In this document: positions 19,597 through 33,161 of the stretch, one piece after another
How the letters are laid out: the number at the start of each line of letters is the position of its first letter
Numbering within the stretch: position 1 is the first letter of the stretch
From: Terribacillus halophilus
Lineage (GTDB): Bacteria; Bacillota; Bacilli; Bacillales; Amphibacillaceae
Assembly (NCBI RefSeq): GCF_900101385.1
Contig: NZ_FMZB01000003.1
Coordinates: 248,001 to 312,000, forward strand
Direction of reading: 5' to 3'
Length of the DNA stretch: 64,000 bases
Notes under the pieces: model-generated
What the model was told of the DNA's origin: nothing
Seen by the model: only the letters and a program-made list of their open reading frames with translations
Databases searched by the model: none
Position numbers and translations under genes: made by a program

Positions 19597-20428
19597 ATAT
19601 ATCGTTTTACCGCAACTTGCAAAGACTGCGTAGTTTTAACGTCAAACCCAATGCCTAATTGCGTTGCCGTCTGTGCTATCTCAGGTCTAATTCCAGACAA
19701 GATAGTTTCCACTCCCAATAGTCTTAAAGAATTCACTATATTAAATATTCTGTGGTCCACCACCGTATCTATTATTACGACACCAGACATGTCGGTGAAT
19801 AAGTACTCTCCCCCTAACTTCGCACATTGCGCAAGGACATTATCCAGCATATACTTGGCTCTATTCGTATCAATTTCACCAACAAGAGGCAACAACGCGA
19901 CCTCCGCCGTCAATAAAATAACAGGCGTACTGAGTTCCAGGATCATCGTTTGCTGAGTAGCTAGTTTAAATTTAGCTTATTTGGCATTTTCTCTAGTAAA
20001 CCAAACTATGACTTGATTAAATGCTTAGTTATCTTCTTCGAATAGCGAAGTGACTCTTTACCACATAAATCATGTTTCTCCGTGAAGTCTTCCATAAGCT
20101 CTAAGTACTTTGATTCTGTTCTAGTGAATTCATCTATAATGTCTTCAATCGGCGTTCTCAAGTGCTCCTCATCTTTTGAAATCTCCACTATCCACTCTTC
20201 AAATACTTCATAAGATAACGTGTTTTCAGGAATTTACAAAAATGCTTATGAAAGGCTTTGTTCTGTTCTAGTAATGCATCTATAACTGCTTGATCATCTG
20301 AACCATAAACTCCTTCGTTCTTGTTAAGCCCAGCAAACCAATCACTATTCAATTTTTCAATATTAGCACAAAGAAATTCATTAAATCTTTATCTGCTGCA
20401 ACTTGCAATTTTTTTCGTTTGCCGTCAT
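19593..20428 (-). pseudogene. Decayed RsbR-type stressosome protein gene
   Basis: Reading across frames from ATG at 20428 (after GGGAGACGTA), the pieces line up with the RsbR family over its full length of about 278 codons. They are KKLQVAADKDLMNF, FLCANIEKLNSDWFAG, GVYGSDDQAVIDALLEQNK, YEVFEEWIVEISKDEEHL, TPIEDIIDEFTRTESKYLEL, VWFTRENAK, stop, AKFKLATQQTMILELSTPVI, then an intact C-terminal STAS domain (DMSGVVIIDTVVDHR, GIRPEIAQTATQLG). The breaks are frameshifts near 20408, 20370, 20235 and 20020 and a TAA near 19965. The N-terminal globin-like domain and STAS domain cannot be made as one protein. The last 117 codons are open but lack a ribosome binding site. Confidence 0.75.
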
Positions 20429-20596
20429 TACGTCTCCCTTGTTTTATAAGTTCAATAAACATTCTACCTTCAGTCGCGGTAGATGCGCATTTTTGAAGAC
20501 GTAATGATTAGATGTGACGATCCTCATCCATCATCTATATTCAATGCCTATTTAGCCAGCTTCCTTTACTCAAAGCTTTAAGGAGGCCATATAAAA

Positions 20597-20622
20597 GACT
20601 GATATCAACCTTGATATCAGTC
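20597..20622 (-). terminator. Terminator-like hairpin downstream of the truncated GNAT copy
   Basis: Perfect 12-base stem GACTGATATCAA/TTGATATCAGTC with a 2-base loop and TTTTATAT after it on the minus strand. The region 20429-20745 around it holds no intact gene; a 31-codon hydrophobic frame (about 20635-20730, minus) is too short to call. Confidence 0.6.
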
Positions 20623-20745
20623 AATGATGCGATGTTATCTTTTTTCAGTAATAACCAACAAAACTCCAGCCGGAATAAATGCTGATTTATACCAAAAGCC
20701 ATCCCAGAAAAGCAACCCACAACTACTCATTATAAAAGCTAAAGC

Positions 20746-21189
20746 TCATCCTATTAACTTGTAATAAAAATTACCAGCTAGAAACGTGCCAAATGCGTCC
20801 TGCGCAAAATCCGGTACTTCTCCAAACAGTACATATCCTTCAGACTGATAAAGCAAATTGGCTGGTCCTTCTTTTTCCGTATCAAGCAAGAGCAGTGTTT
20901 TGCCATCTGACTTTGCTGCTCGCTCAGCATGCTGAAGCAATTTTCTCGCGACGCCTTTCCTTCTGGCTTTGGTACTGGTCATCAACTTAGCTACTTCTGC
21001 GCGGTGGCGGCCATTTTCTTTGTCGCTGTAGTGCAACTGAACGGTACCGGTAATTTCGCCATCAAGTAATGCAATATATAGTCGTACTTGCTCTGAAAGA
21101 ATAGAATCCCAATACAATAATGCCGTTTCTTTGCTCATTGGGTGCAAATAATTCATAGATGCTCCGTCAGCAACAACTGTTTGAAACAA
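20746..21189 (-). pseudogene. 5'-truncated second copy of the GNAT acetyltransferase gene
   Basis: Closely related to the intact gene at 7881-8378 from its residue 18 (SLFQ) to the last residue, including motif A (KARRKGVARKLLQHAE). The first 17 residues are missing: homology breaks at about 21195, and a TGA lies in frame at 21223-21225. No ATG or ribosome binding site precedes it; only a TTG at 21189 could start translation. The rest of the frame is intact, so it may be recent or still expressed at low level. It is the right-hand member of a direct repeat pair flanking the accessory block. Confidence 0.7.
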
Positions 21190-21467
21190 GCTTGATTTAT
21201 TTACAAATAGAAATATAAAGAATCAAGTGCAATCCCAATTGTATTTAATGTTCTCAAAAAATTTCTTTTAAAGATCTTATGGCTTGATTCTGCAGCTAAT
21301 CAGCATGCCAAGAAAAATATGGGGAGGATGCAGGTAACATAAAATAGACCATCAGCAAATAAAGGTTGATGACTTTGTCTAAACGATGACGATACAAAAC
21401 TTACATTTGAGTAAAACAATACAAAGAAAGTGAATAATTATTTCGTAATCTTCCTTTCAATAAAAAA

Positions 21468-21485
21468 GGATGCATATCTGCATCC
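21468..21485 (-). terminator. Terminator of the pyr operon
   Basis: GGATGCA/TGCATCC stem with a 4-base loop and TTTTTT on the minus strand, directly after the pyrE stop (21491). The stretch 21195-21467 between it and the truncated GNAT copy holds no gene. Confidence 0.85.
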
Positions 21486-21490
21486 CTTTT

Positions 21491-22085
21491 TTATAATGTA
21501 TCACGCCAATCCAACAGTACTTGCTTTTCCTGAACAGTTATTGCCTGATTCTCTACAAGAATATCTGTAAGTTCATCAAAATCAGTCAACGTTTCAAATG
21601 GTACACCAATAGCTGCGAAATTATCATCTGCTTTCTTCAGATTGTAGCTGAAGATAGCCAACACTTTCGTCACAAACGCCCCTGCTTCCTGCAGTGCTTG
21701 GACTGTGTTGATTACAGAACCGCCAGTTGAGATAAGATCCTCGATGACAACAACATGTTTACCGGCAACGTCAGCTCCTTCGATTTGATTGCCTTTTCCG
21801 TGCCCTTTTTTGCTGGATCGGACATAGATCATCGGCAGACCTGCTTTATCAGCTAGCCATGCGGCGTGCGGGATTCCACCGGTTGCACATCCTGCAATGA
21901 TATCTGTTTCCGGTAATTCTGCTAACTTCTCCTGAAACTGCCGCGCTATAGCTGTCCGTACTTCGGGATGACCTAATGTAAGACGATTATCGCAGTAAAT
22001 CGGCGAGTGAATGCCAGAAGCCCAAACGAATGACTTGGCTGGATCAATCTGTATCGCATCGATTGAAAGCAATGCTTCGGCTATA

Positions 22086-22102
<17 letters not shown>
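21491..22102 (-). CDS. pyrE: Orotate phosphoribosyltransferase
   Basis: Transfers the ribose phosphate of PRPP to orotate, making OMP. 203 residues; the PRPP-binding signature VVVIEDLISTGGSVI is near residue 115, preceded by the flexible loop SSKKGHGKGNQ and the IIAGCATGGIP stretch. It overlaps the end of pyrF by 17 bases and is the last gene of the operon, followed by a terminator, as in B. subtilis. Confidence 0.97.
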
Positions 22103-24472
<2,370 letters not shown>

Positions 24473-24476
<4 letters not shown>

Positions 24477-27400
24477 GATGGCATACCTCCTGCGACTACA
24501 GGTTTGGCTGTGAATGTCATGGATTCGATGATGGTTGCGATCGCTTTAGCTGTATCCAGGCTCGTCAGGCAGGCGATGCCATGCTCGACCGCTTCACGGC
24601 GGATAAGGAAGCCGTCAGATCTAGGCTGTTTGCCAGAAGTCAATGTGTTTACAACAAATTGTACTTCGCCATTTTCAATAATGCTGATCACATTCTGCTC
24701 AGAAGCACCAACCTTACCTACTGTTGTTACCGGAAGGCCTGCTTCTTCGACTGCTGCGCTTGTTCCTTCGGTTGCATACAGCTGGAATCCAAGCGCATAG
24801 AAAAGTTTCGCGATTTCCATTGCTTCTTCCTTGTCTTTATCAGCCACGGTGAGCAGGATGGCACCTTCCTGCGGTACAGACAGACCGGATGCAAGCAGTC
24901 CTTTGTACAGTGCTTTTTCAAGGGTGCGGTCATGCCCGATTGCTTCGCCTGTCGATTTCATTTCCGGTCCGAGCAAGGTATCGACGCTCCGCAGTTTCTC
25001 AAAGCTGAATACCGGAACTTTCACATATACATCCTCTGGCTCTGGCAATAAACCAGATACATATCCCATGTCAGCAAGCTTTTGACCCAATATTGCCCTT
25101 GTGGCAATATTCGCCATCGTCACATGTGTGATTTTGGACAAGAATGGGATGGTGCGGCTGGCACGCGGGTTCACTTCCAGGACATAAGCTTTGTTTTGGT
25201 GGATGACGAACTGGATGTTGATCAAGCCTTTCACTTTCAATGCCTTGGCGATTTGCATTGTTGCATCGATGCATTGCTGGCGGCATTCTTCCGATATCGT
25301 CTGTGTCGGGTAAACGGCGATCGAGTCACCAGAATGGACGCCTGCGCGTTCGATATGCTCCATGATGCCGGGTATGATTGTTGTATCTCCGTCACTGATA
25401 GCATCCACTTCGACTTCAATTCCAGTCAAGTATTGGTCAATCAGCACTGGATGGTCATGGCGGACATGCACCCGTTTTTCCATGTAATGTTGCAATTCGT
25501 CTGCATTGTAGACGATCTCCATATTGCTTCCACCAATGACGTATGATGGTCGGACAAGCACTGGATAACCGATTCTTTCAGCTGTCGCCGCTGCATCCTC
25601 CAGTTTGGTGATGGATGCTCCTTCTGGTTTTGTAATCTTCAATTCATCGAGCAGTTTTTCAAACTTATCCCGGTCTTCCGCTGCGTCGATTGCCTGTAAC
25701 GATGTTCCAAGGATGTTCACGCCGCGGCGCTCCAATCCTTCTGCAAGGTTGATCGCAGTCTGTCCGCCAAATTGCACGATGACACCGAGCGGATTTTCCA
25801 AGTTGACGACATGCATGACATCTTCCAGCGTAAGCGGTTCGAAATAGAGCTTATCGGATACGCTGAAATCCGTTGAAACCGTTTCGGGATTGCTGTTGAT
25901 GATGATGGCTTCGTAGCCTGCCTCACGAATGGCCAGGACGCTATGTACTGTTGCATAGTCGAATTCAATTCCCTGCCCGATACGGATTGGGCCGGAGCCA
26001 AGCACGATTACTTTCTCTTTATCAGAAGCGACAGATTCATTTTCTTCTTCGTAAGTGCTGTAGAAGTATGGTGTTTGCGATTCGAATTCTGCTGCACAGG
26101 TATCGACCATTTTGTATACAGGCTGAAGGCCGTTTTCTATTCGGAAATCATATACTTTGTCCTCTGTTGTAATCCACCAATGGGCGATTTCCCGGTCAGA
26201 GAAACCTTTTTGTTTTGCTTCTCGCAATAATGCAGGTTCCCATGGCTGTTCTGCCAAAGCTGTTTCCAGATTGATCAGTGCTTCAATTTTCCAGAGGAAG
26301 AAGCGATCGATCTTTGTCAGTTCATGGAGCTGTTCTACGGAATACCCGCGGCGGAAAGCCTCTGCAAGAACGAACAATCGCTCATCATCCGCTTTGACAA
26401 GCCGATGCTCCATCTCTTCATCGCTCATGTCATCCAGGTTGATCGATTTAAGGCCGTTCGCTTTGTTATCCAGGGAACGGACACCTTTGAGCAAAGCTTC
26501 CTCCACATTACGTCCGATCGCCATCACTTCTCCAGTCGCTTTCATCTGTGTACCGAGCTTGCGGTTGCCGCTGACGAATTTATCGAATGGGAAGCGCGGC
26601 AGCTTCGCGACCACATAATCGAGTGCTGGTTCAAAGTATGCGTATGTCGTCCCTGTCACCGGGTTTTTGATTTCATCCAATGTCAGCCCGACAGCAATTT
26701 TGGCAGCCATCTTTGCAATCGGATATCCCGTCGCTTTGGAAGCAAGTGCACTGGAACGGCTGACGCGCGGGTTCACTTCGATGATGTAATAGTTGAAGCT
26801 GTGCGGATCCAGAGCCAGCTGTACATTACAGCCTCCTTCGATCTGCAGCGCTTTGATGATTTTAATGGATGCATTGCGAAGCAGCTGGTATTCCCGGTCA
26901 CTCAGTGTCTGGGAAGGTGCAACAACAATGCTGTCTCCTGTATGGATGCCAACCGGATCGACATTTTCCATATTACAAACGACGATCGCCTGGTCATTTT
27001 TATCTCGCATCACTTCGTATTCAATTTCTTTGAAGCCGGCAATATTACGCTCTATCAGACATTGCGTCACTGGGGAAAGCGCCAGACCGTTTTTTGTAAT
27101 TTGCTTCAATTCATCTAAGTCGTAGCACATACCGCCGCCTGTGCCGCCCAATGTATATGCCGGACGTACGATGAGCGGAAAACCGATTTCTTCGGAAAAT
27201 GCTACAGCTTCCTCTACTGTCGTGACAATTTGACTCTCCGGGACTGGTTCGCCAAGCTCGTGCATCAAATCACGGAATTGCTCCCGGTCCTCCGCCTGCT
27301 GGATTGCCGCAAGCGATGTTCCAAGCAGTTCGACGCCGTATTCTTTCAGGATGCCTGAGTTATCCAGTGCAACGGCCAAGTTCAAACCCGTTTGCCCGCC

Positions 27401-27670
27401 GAGTGTCGGAAGCAGCGCATCCGGCTGTTCTTTACGAATGATCTTACTGAGGAATTCCACGGTGAGCGGCTCCATGTAGACTGTATCCGCAACCGTGTGA
27501 TCTGTCATGATAGTAGCTGGGTTGGAGTTGGCAAGAATGACTGTATAGCCTTCTTCACGCAATGCTTGGCACGCTTGTGTACCGGAATAATCGAATTCAG
27601 CCGCCTGCCCGATTACGATCGGACCGGAACCGATGACGAGGATTTTTTGGATATCAGTACGTTTAGGCAT
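24473..27670 (-). CDS. pyrAB: Carbamoyl phosphate synthase large subunit (pyrimidine-specific)
   Basis: Makes carbamoyl phosphate from ammonia, bicarbonate and two ATP. 1065 residues in two homologous ATP-grasp halves: [18 protein letters not shown] near residue 12 and [17 protein letters not shown] near residue 555, each followed by NSNPAT / NSNPET and [10 protein letters not shown] / [10 protein letters not shown]. The C-terminal MGS-like domain (about residue 925 onward) is where UMP and PRPP regulate the enzyme in this family. Overlaps pyrAA by 8 bases. Confidence 0.97.
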
Positions 27671-28760
27671 AAGTTGCTTCCCCCTTGGCTGTCTGTTTGC
27701 TTTGTGTAAGTTTTAGAAAATCATCGAATAGATGGCGGGTATCTTCCGGTCCTGGTGCTGCTTCCGGATGGTACTGGACACACATCACTGGATGTAGGCG
27801 GTGTTTAAGCCCTTCCACGGTTCCATCATTCAAGGCAACCTGGGTCAGGATGAGATCCGTTGCAGCCAATGATTCCTTGGTTACGGTAAACCCGTGATTT
27901 TGTGAAGTGAGGTAGGTTTTCCCTGATTCCAAGTCTTTGACAGGGTGATTGGAGCCCCGATGCCCGAATTTCAGTTTTTCGGTATTGGCCCCGGCTGCGA
28001 GTGCAATCAGCTGGTGACCGAGACAGATACCGAAAATGGGTACTTGGCCGATCAGCTCACGAATCGTCTGGATGGCAGGTGACACGTCTTTCGGGTCCCC
28101 AGGTCCATTCGTCAGCATGATGCCATCAGGGTTTAAATGAAGGATTTGTTCGGCAGTGTAATGCCAAGGTACAACGGTGATATGACAGTCGCGGGCAGCC
28201 AACTCGCGAAGGATGCCATGCTTCATGCCAAAGTCCATGACGACGATGCGTTTGCCGCGTCCTGGCACAACATAAGCTTTTGCAGTACTCATACGCTGTA
28301 CTTGATCATTTGGGAGGGAAATCGTTGTCCAGCTGACGTCGGCTTCAAGTGTTTCAACTGCTTCTGTCAATCTAGCTTTCATCGCCCCTTGCTTACGGAT
28401 GATCTTTGTCAGTTTACGAGTGTCGATACCAGCAATTCCAGGAATTTGATGGAACTGAAGGAAGGCGTCAATTGTATGCTGCTTACGGAAATTGGAAGGT
28501 CCACTGCTAGCTTCTTTCACAACCAGTGCCTGAATGGATGGCTGGATGCTTTCGAAATCATCACTGTTGACGCCATAGTTACCGATCAAAGGATATGTCA
28601 ACGTTACAATCTGACCGCAGTAGGAAGGGTCGGAAATAATTTCTTGATAGCCAGTCATGCCTGTGTTGAAGACGATTTCTCCAGTCGTTGCGCTATCGCT
28701 GCCAAACGCAGTACCGGTAAATACGGTACCGTCCTCCAGGATAAGTTGTCGTTTCTTCAT
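27663..28760 (-). CDS. pyrAA: Carbamoyl phosphate synthase small subunit (glutaminase)
   Basis: Releases ammonia from glutamine and channels it to PyrAB. Start ATG at 28760 ([14 protein letters not shown]), in an ATGA overlap with pyrC; the open frame further upstream has no support. 365 residues: N-terminal CPSase domain ([14 protein letters not shown]) and class I amidotransferase domain with catalytic Cys in [15 protein letters not shown] and His in [10 protein letters not shown]. Confidence 0.97.
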   Translation of the reverse strand: MKKRQLILEDGTVFTGTAFGSDSATTGEIVFNTGMTGYQEIISDPSYCGQIVTLTYPLIGNYGVNSDDFESIQPSIQALVVKEASSGPSNFRKQHTIDAFLQFHQIPGIAGIDTRKLTKIIRKQGAMKARLTEAVETLEADVSWTTISLPNDQVQRMSTAKAYVVPGRGKRIVVMDFGMKHGILRELAARDCHITVVPWHYTAEQILHLNPDGIMLTNGPGDPKDVSPAIQTIRELIGQVPIFGICLGHQLIALAAGANTEKLKFGHRGSNHPVKDLESGKTYLTSQNHGFTVTKESLAATDLILTQVALNDGTVEGLKHRLHPVMCVQYHPEAAPGPEDTRHLFDDFLKLTQSKQTAKGEATYA

Positions 28761-30037
28761 TTTACCGCTTCCTTTCTGTAGACGATTTCTCCGCCAAAAA
28801 TCGTCATCGTTGGTTCTGCTTTGTAGCGCCATCCGATGAATGGTGTGTTTGTTCCTTTTGATTCGAATTGGGATGGATCTACTTCTCCTTCGGCATCAAG
28901 ATTCAAAACAGCTAAGTCTGCTGCTGCGCCGATTTCGAAGCGGCCAAAAGGAAGCCCGAATGCTTTTGATGGCTTGATTGTAAGCCAATCAATCAGCTGA
29001 TTCAGCGTAAAGATACTTGTTTCAACAAAGTGTGTATAAAGCAAGCTGAAAGCAGTTTCCGATCCAACGATACCGAATGATGCATCCAGCATGCTGACAT
29101 TCTTCTCTTCCGCTGTGTGCGGCGCATGATCTGTCGCAATCATATCGATCGTTCCATCAAGCAGTCCTTCAATCAACGCCTGGCGATCAGCCTCGGATCT
29201 GAGTGGCGGATTCATCTTGAAGTTTCCGTCATCTGTTTTGATATCCTCATCTGTCAGAAGTAAATGGTGCGGTGTCACTTCGGCAGTGACGCGGATGCCA
29301 GCACGTTTGGCATCGCGGATCACCCGGACCGATTCCTTCGTGCTCACATGGCAGATATGATAATGACAACCAGCGGCTTCCGCCAAGAGGATATCGCGGG
29401 CAATATGTACGGACTCAGACACGCTGTTGATACCCGGCAGTCCGAGTCGCGCGCTTGCTGTGCCTTCGTGCATGACGCCGCCTGGTACCAGGCTGTCATC
29501 TTCGCAATGTGCAACGACTGGCATGCCTAACTTGACTGCTCGCTGCATCGTCTCCAGCATCATCCCGGCAGATTGGATGCCAAGACCATCATCTGTAAAA
29601 GCAAATGCATCTTGCATGTTTTCCATGTCCACAATTTCGCGGCCGAGCTGCTGCTTTGTGATCGTCGCATATTGCAGCACGCGGATCACGCCGCTTTCTT
29701 CATTTCTTGCTCTGATGCTGGCGAGTGTCTCTGGACAATCCGGTGCGGGACGGAGATTCGGCATGGCAGCGACAGTCGTGAAGCCGCCTCTGGCTGCTGC
29801 CTTTGTACCTGTTGCAATCGTTTCTTTCTTTTCTGCCCCTGGTTCGCGCAAATGCACGTGCACATCCACAAAACCTGCTGTCACAAGCTGACCTTCCAAA
29901 TTTTCTACATTATCTTCTGCTGTTATCTCTATTTGACTTGCGATCTCTTTGATGATACCATCGTCGATTTTCACCATTACTTCTTCCAGTTTCTGATCAG
30001 CTGTTAACTGCTTCGCGTTTGTCAAGATTGTAGCCAT
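28757..30037 (-). CDS. pyrC: Dihydroorotase
   Basis: Cyclises carbamoyl aspartate to dihydroorotate. 426 residues, type I dihydroorotase: zinc ligands in DVHVHLREPGAEKKET near residue 60, VAHCEDDSL, CHYHICHVSTKES and the catalytic Asp in MIATDHAPHT. Overlaps pyrB by 41 bases and pyrAA by 4, as expected for a tightly coupled operon. Confidence 0.97.
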   Translation of the reverse strand: MATILTNAKQLTADQKLEEVMVKIDDGIIKEIASQIEITAEDNVENLEGQLVTAGFVDVHVHLREPGAEKKETIATGTKAAARGGFTTVAAMPNLRPAPDCPETLASIRARNEESGVIRVLQYATITKQQLGREIVDMENMQDAFAFTDDGLGIQSAGMMLETMQRAVKLGMPVVAHCEDDSLVPGGVMHEGTASARLGLPGINSVSESVHIARDILLAEAAGCHYHICHVSTKESVRVIRDAKRAGIRVTAEVTPHHLLLTDEDIKTDDGNFKMNPPLRSEADRQALIEGLLDGTIDMIATDHAPHTAEEKNVSMLDASFGIVGSETAFSLLYTHFVETSIFTLNQLIDWLTIKPSKAFGLPFGRFEIGAAADLAVLNLDAEGEVDPSQFESKGTNTPFIGWRYKAEPTMTIFGGEIVYRKEAVK

Positions 30038-30920
30038 GCTTGATTCCCCATCCTTCCAATAATGTTAAGATTACTGCCATCCTGGCTGCTACGCCATTTT
30101 CCATCTGACGGAAAATTCTTGAGCGTGGTGCTTCAACCAAACTGTCGTCGATTTCGATGCCTCGATTGACTGGTGCAGGGTGCATGATGATGGCATGACG
30201 CTGCATCCTTTTTTCTCTTTCAACAGTCAATCCGTAATTCTCCAGATACCCCGCTGCTTCCCGCTTTGTTTCATGACGCTCAAACTGGATCCGGAGCAGC
30301 ATCATGACATCGCATTGTTCTACTGCTTCATCCATATCCAGGACCGGGATTCCGATGGATTCATCCATCCACTCCGGTTTGCCCGCTGCAAAGACTTGCG
30401 CCCCCAAATTGCGCAAAGCCATTGCATTGCTTCTGGCAACCCGGCTGTGGCGGATATCTCCGGCAATCACGATTTTCAGGTCCTTGAAGCGTCCATATTC
30501 CTGGTAAATCGTCATCAGATCAAGCAAGCATTGTGTCGGGTGTTCCCCTTTTCCGTCACCGGCATTGATAACCGGAATATCCAGCTTTTCTGTAAGCATT
30601 GCAGCTGTGTGCTCCTCTGGATGACGGATGACAAGGACCGAAGCGCCGATCGATTGAAGGGTCTTCGCGGTGTCATAGACGGTCTCGCCTTTGGTTACGC
30701 TGGATGCCTCAGCGGCGAAGTCCAGCACTTCCAGTCCGAGTTTCCGTTCTGCTACGGTAAAGCTCATCTTCGTCCGTGTGCTCGGCTCGAAGAATAGATT
30801 GGCTGCGAACAGCTGCTCCCTGTATCCAGATACCCCCTGTGCCTGTATGTCTGTAGCGAGCTGTACGAGCTGCAGCAGTTCCTCTGCGGTAAGATGCTTC
30901 ATCGATACGAAATGCTTCAT
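29997..30920 (-). CDS. pyrB: Aspartate carbamoyltransferase catalytic subunit
   Basis: Joins carbamoyl phosphate and aspartate. ATG at 30920 is preceded by AAGGAGGAGAAGGAC; 307 residues result. Carbamoyl phosphate-binding FFEPSTRTKMSF near residue 48 and HPTQCLLDL near 130 are intact. No regulatory chain (pyrI) is present, as normal for bacilli. It starts only 13 bases after the pyrP stop, leaving no room for a third PyrR attenuator. Confidence 0.97.
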   Translation of the reverse strand: MKHFVSMKHLTAEELLQLVQLATDIQAQGVSGYREQLFAANLFFEPSTRTKMSFTVAERKLGLEVLDFAAEASSVTKGETVYDTAKTLQSIGASVLVIRHPEEHTAAMLTEKLDIPVINAGDGKGEHPTQCLLDLMTIYQEYGRFKDLKIVIAGDIRHSRVARSNAMALRNLGAQVFAAGKPEWMDESIGIPVLDMDEAVEQCDVMMLLRIQFERHETKREAAGYLENYGLTVEREKRMQRHAIIMHPAPVNRGIEIDDSLVEAPRSRIFRQMENGVAARMAVILTLLEGWGIKHGYNLDKREAVNS

Positions 30921-30933
30921 GTCCTTCTCCTCC

Positions 30934-32301
30934 TTATTTGGTTGCTTGTTTCTGATCTTCGGCTGTGAACAGACTGCCGTTTCCAAGACCGGATTCTTTG
31001 CCCGGCAAGATAAGGTTCAAGATGACACCGACTAGTGCTGCCAAGGCCATACTGTTGATCTCCAGGTCAAGTTCGGCGATTTGGAAGCGAAGGAAAGCTC
31101 CCCCGATTCCGATGACCAAGATGATCGAGCTGATGATCAAATTGCGTTTATCCCCAAGATCAAGCTGACTATCGATCATTGTCCGAAGACCGCTGGCAGC
31201 GATGATCCCGAACAGCATGATGCTCACGCCGCCCATGACCGCAGATGGCACGGAACTGATCAAACTAGTGATGAGGCCAGTGAATCCGAAAAAAATGGCA
31301 AGTATCGCCGTGCCTCCGATGACGAAGACACTGAATACTCTCGTGATTGCCAGAACGCCGATGTTTTCCCCATAAGTTGTGTTCGGCGGTCCGCCAAGCA
31401 AGGATGCGATCATCGTCGCCACCCCATCTCCAGCAAGTGATGCGTGCAAACCTGGCTTGACAAGCATGTTCTGGTCGACGATTTTTGATAAAGCCAGCTG
31501 GTGCCCGATGTGCTCGGATACCGTCACGACAGCGATTGGTACCATCGTGAAGAAGAGCTGCCAGCTGAATACATCTGCGACATTGTAGTCGACGAACGGA
31601 ATGGTGAAATCCGGTACCGTGAACATGCCGCTGAAGAAAGAACCGATGGAATCTGCTGTTGCAATCTGGTTCCAGGCAGACTGTACGCCACTCGTATCGA
31701 CGATTCCCTGTGTAAGTGCGTAGATATAGCCGCCGATGATTCCGATCAGTACCGGAATCAATCCGAGGAATCCTTTCAGGAAGATGGAAGCCGCTACCGT
31801 GATTGCCAGCGTGACAAGTGCGACGACGAAATATTTCGTGCTGTATTCCCCAGTATCAGGAGCATTCATTGCCATATCCACTGCGGTTGGTGCCAGGGCC
31901 AGACCGATGACGATGATGACTGGTCCGACGACAATTGGAGGAAGCAGTTTAATGATGCCTTTCATCCCGCCGAGTCGGATGGCGATTGCGACGATTCCGT
32001 AAGCAAGACCTGCCAAAAAGCTGCCGATCATGGCTCCGCCGATCCCGGCAGCTTCAATCGACTGCGTAATCGGATAGATAAAAGCAAAACTTGAGCCTAG
32101 ATAAGCTGGCACCGTCCCTCTTGTGATCAAGATGAATGCGAGTGTACCGACACCGCTTGATACTAGTGCCACTGCTGGATCCAGTCCGGTCAGTGCCGGT
32201 ACAAGGATGGTCGCACCAAACATGGCGAATAAATGCTGCAAGCTGAAGATGATCCATTGATTCCATTTTGGTATGTCGTGTATGTTCAGTGCTGGTTTCA
32301 T
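30934..32301 (-). CDS. pyrP: Uracil permease (NCS2/UraA family)
   Basis: Proton-linked uracil importer in the membrane. ATG at 32301 follows AGGAGAG and gives 455 residues starting MKPALNIHDIPKWNQWIIFS. Typical features: QHLFAMFGATILVPALTGLDP in the first helix, about twelve to fourteen hydrophobic segments, the NCS2 motif PNTTYGENIGVLAITRV near residue 290 and a charged C-terminal tail. It lies between the second attenuator and pyrB. Confidence 0.95.
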   Translation of the reverse strand: MKPALNIHDIPKWNQWIIFSLQHLFAMFGATILVPALTGLDPAVALVSSGVGTLAFILITRGTVPAYLGSSFAFIYPITQSIEAAGIGGAMIGSFLAGLAYGIVAIAIRLGGMKGIIKLLPPIVVGPVIIVIGLALAPTAVDMAMNAPDTGEYSTKYFVVALVTLAITVAASIFLKGFLGLIPVLIGIIGGYIYALTQGIVDTSGVQSAWNQIATADSIGSFFSGMFTVPDFTIPFVDYNVADVFSWQLFFTMVPIAVVTVSEHIGHQLALSKIVDQNMLVKPGLHASLAGDGVATMIASLLGGPPNTTYGENIGVLAITRVFSVFVIGGTAILAIFFGFTGLITSLISSVPSAVMGGVSIMLFGIIAASGLRTMIDSQLDLGDKRNLIISSIILVIGIGGAFLRFQIAELDLEINSMALAALVGVILNLILPGKESGLGNGSLFTAEDQKQATK

Positions 32302-32325
32302 TATTTCTCTCCTCTTTTCCCCTAT

Positions 32326-32437
32326 AAAAAAAGCCTCTTTGCGATTTTGGTCGCAAAGAGGCACACGTCTGCCACTTCACGTGACGACGTTGTTGCTTGC
32401 GACCTTGTAAGCCTCTCTGGACTTACCTTAAAGGTCC
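32326..32437 (-). promoter_or_regulatory. PyrR-binding attenuator between pyrR and pyrP
   Basis: Minus-strand leader with the PyrR-recognition segment AGTCCAGAGAGGCTTACAAG (about 32408-32423), flanked by complementary GGACCTT/AAGGTC arms, followed by a terminator GCCTCTTTGCGACC/GCAAAGAGGC-type stem (32333-32362) and TTTTTTT (32332-32326). With UMP, PyrR stabilises the anti-antiterminator so that the terminator forms and pyrP onward is switched off. Confidence 0.9.
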
Positions 32438-33117
<680 letters not shown>

Positions 33118-33132
33118 TATTTAACTTCATTC

Positions 33133-33161
33133 AGTATCGCATGTCAGTGTGTGACTGTCAA
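33133..33161 (-). promoter_or_regulatory. Promoter of the pyr operon
   Basis: Perfect -35 TTGACA (33161-33156), spacer 17, GATACT (33138-33133) with an upstream TGC that makes an extended -10. The -35 overlaps the rluD stop codon, and the leader starts about 20 bases before the first PyrR site. Confidence 0.8.
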
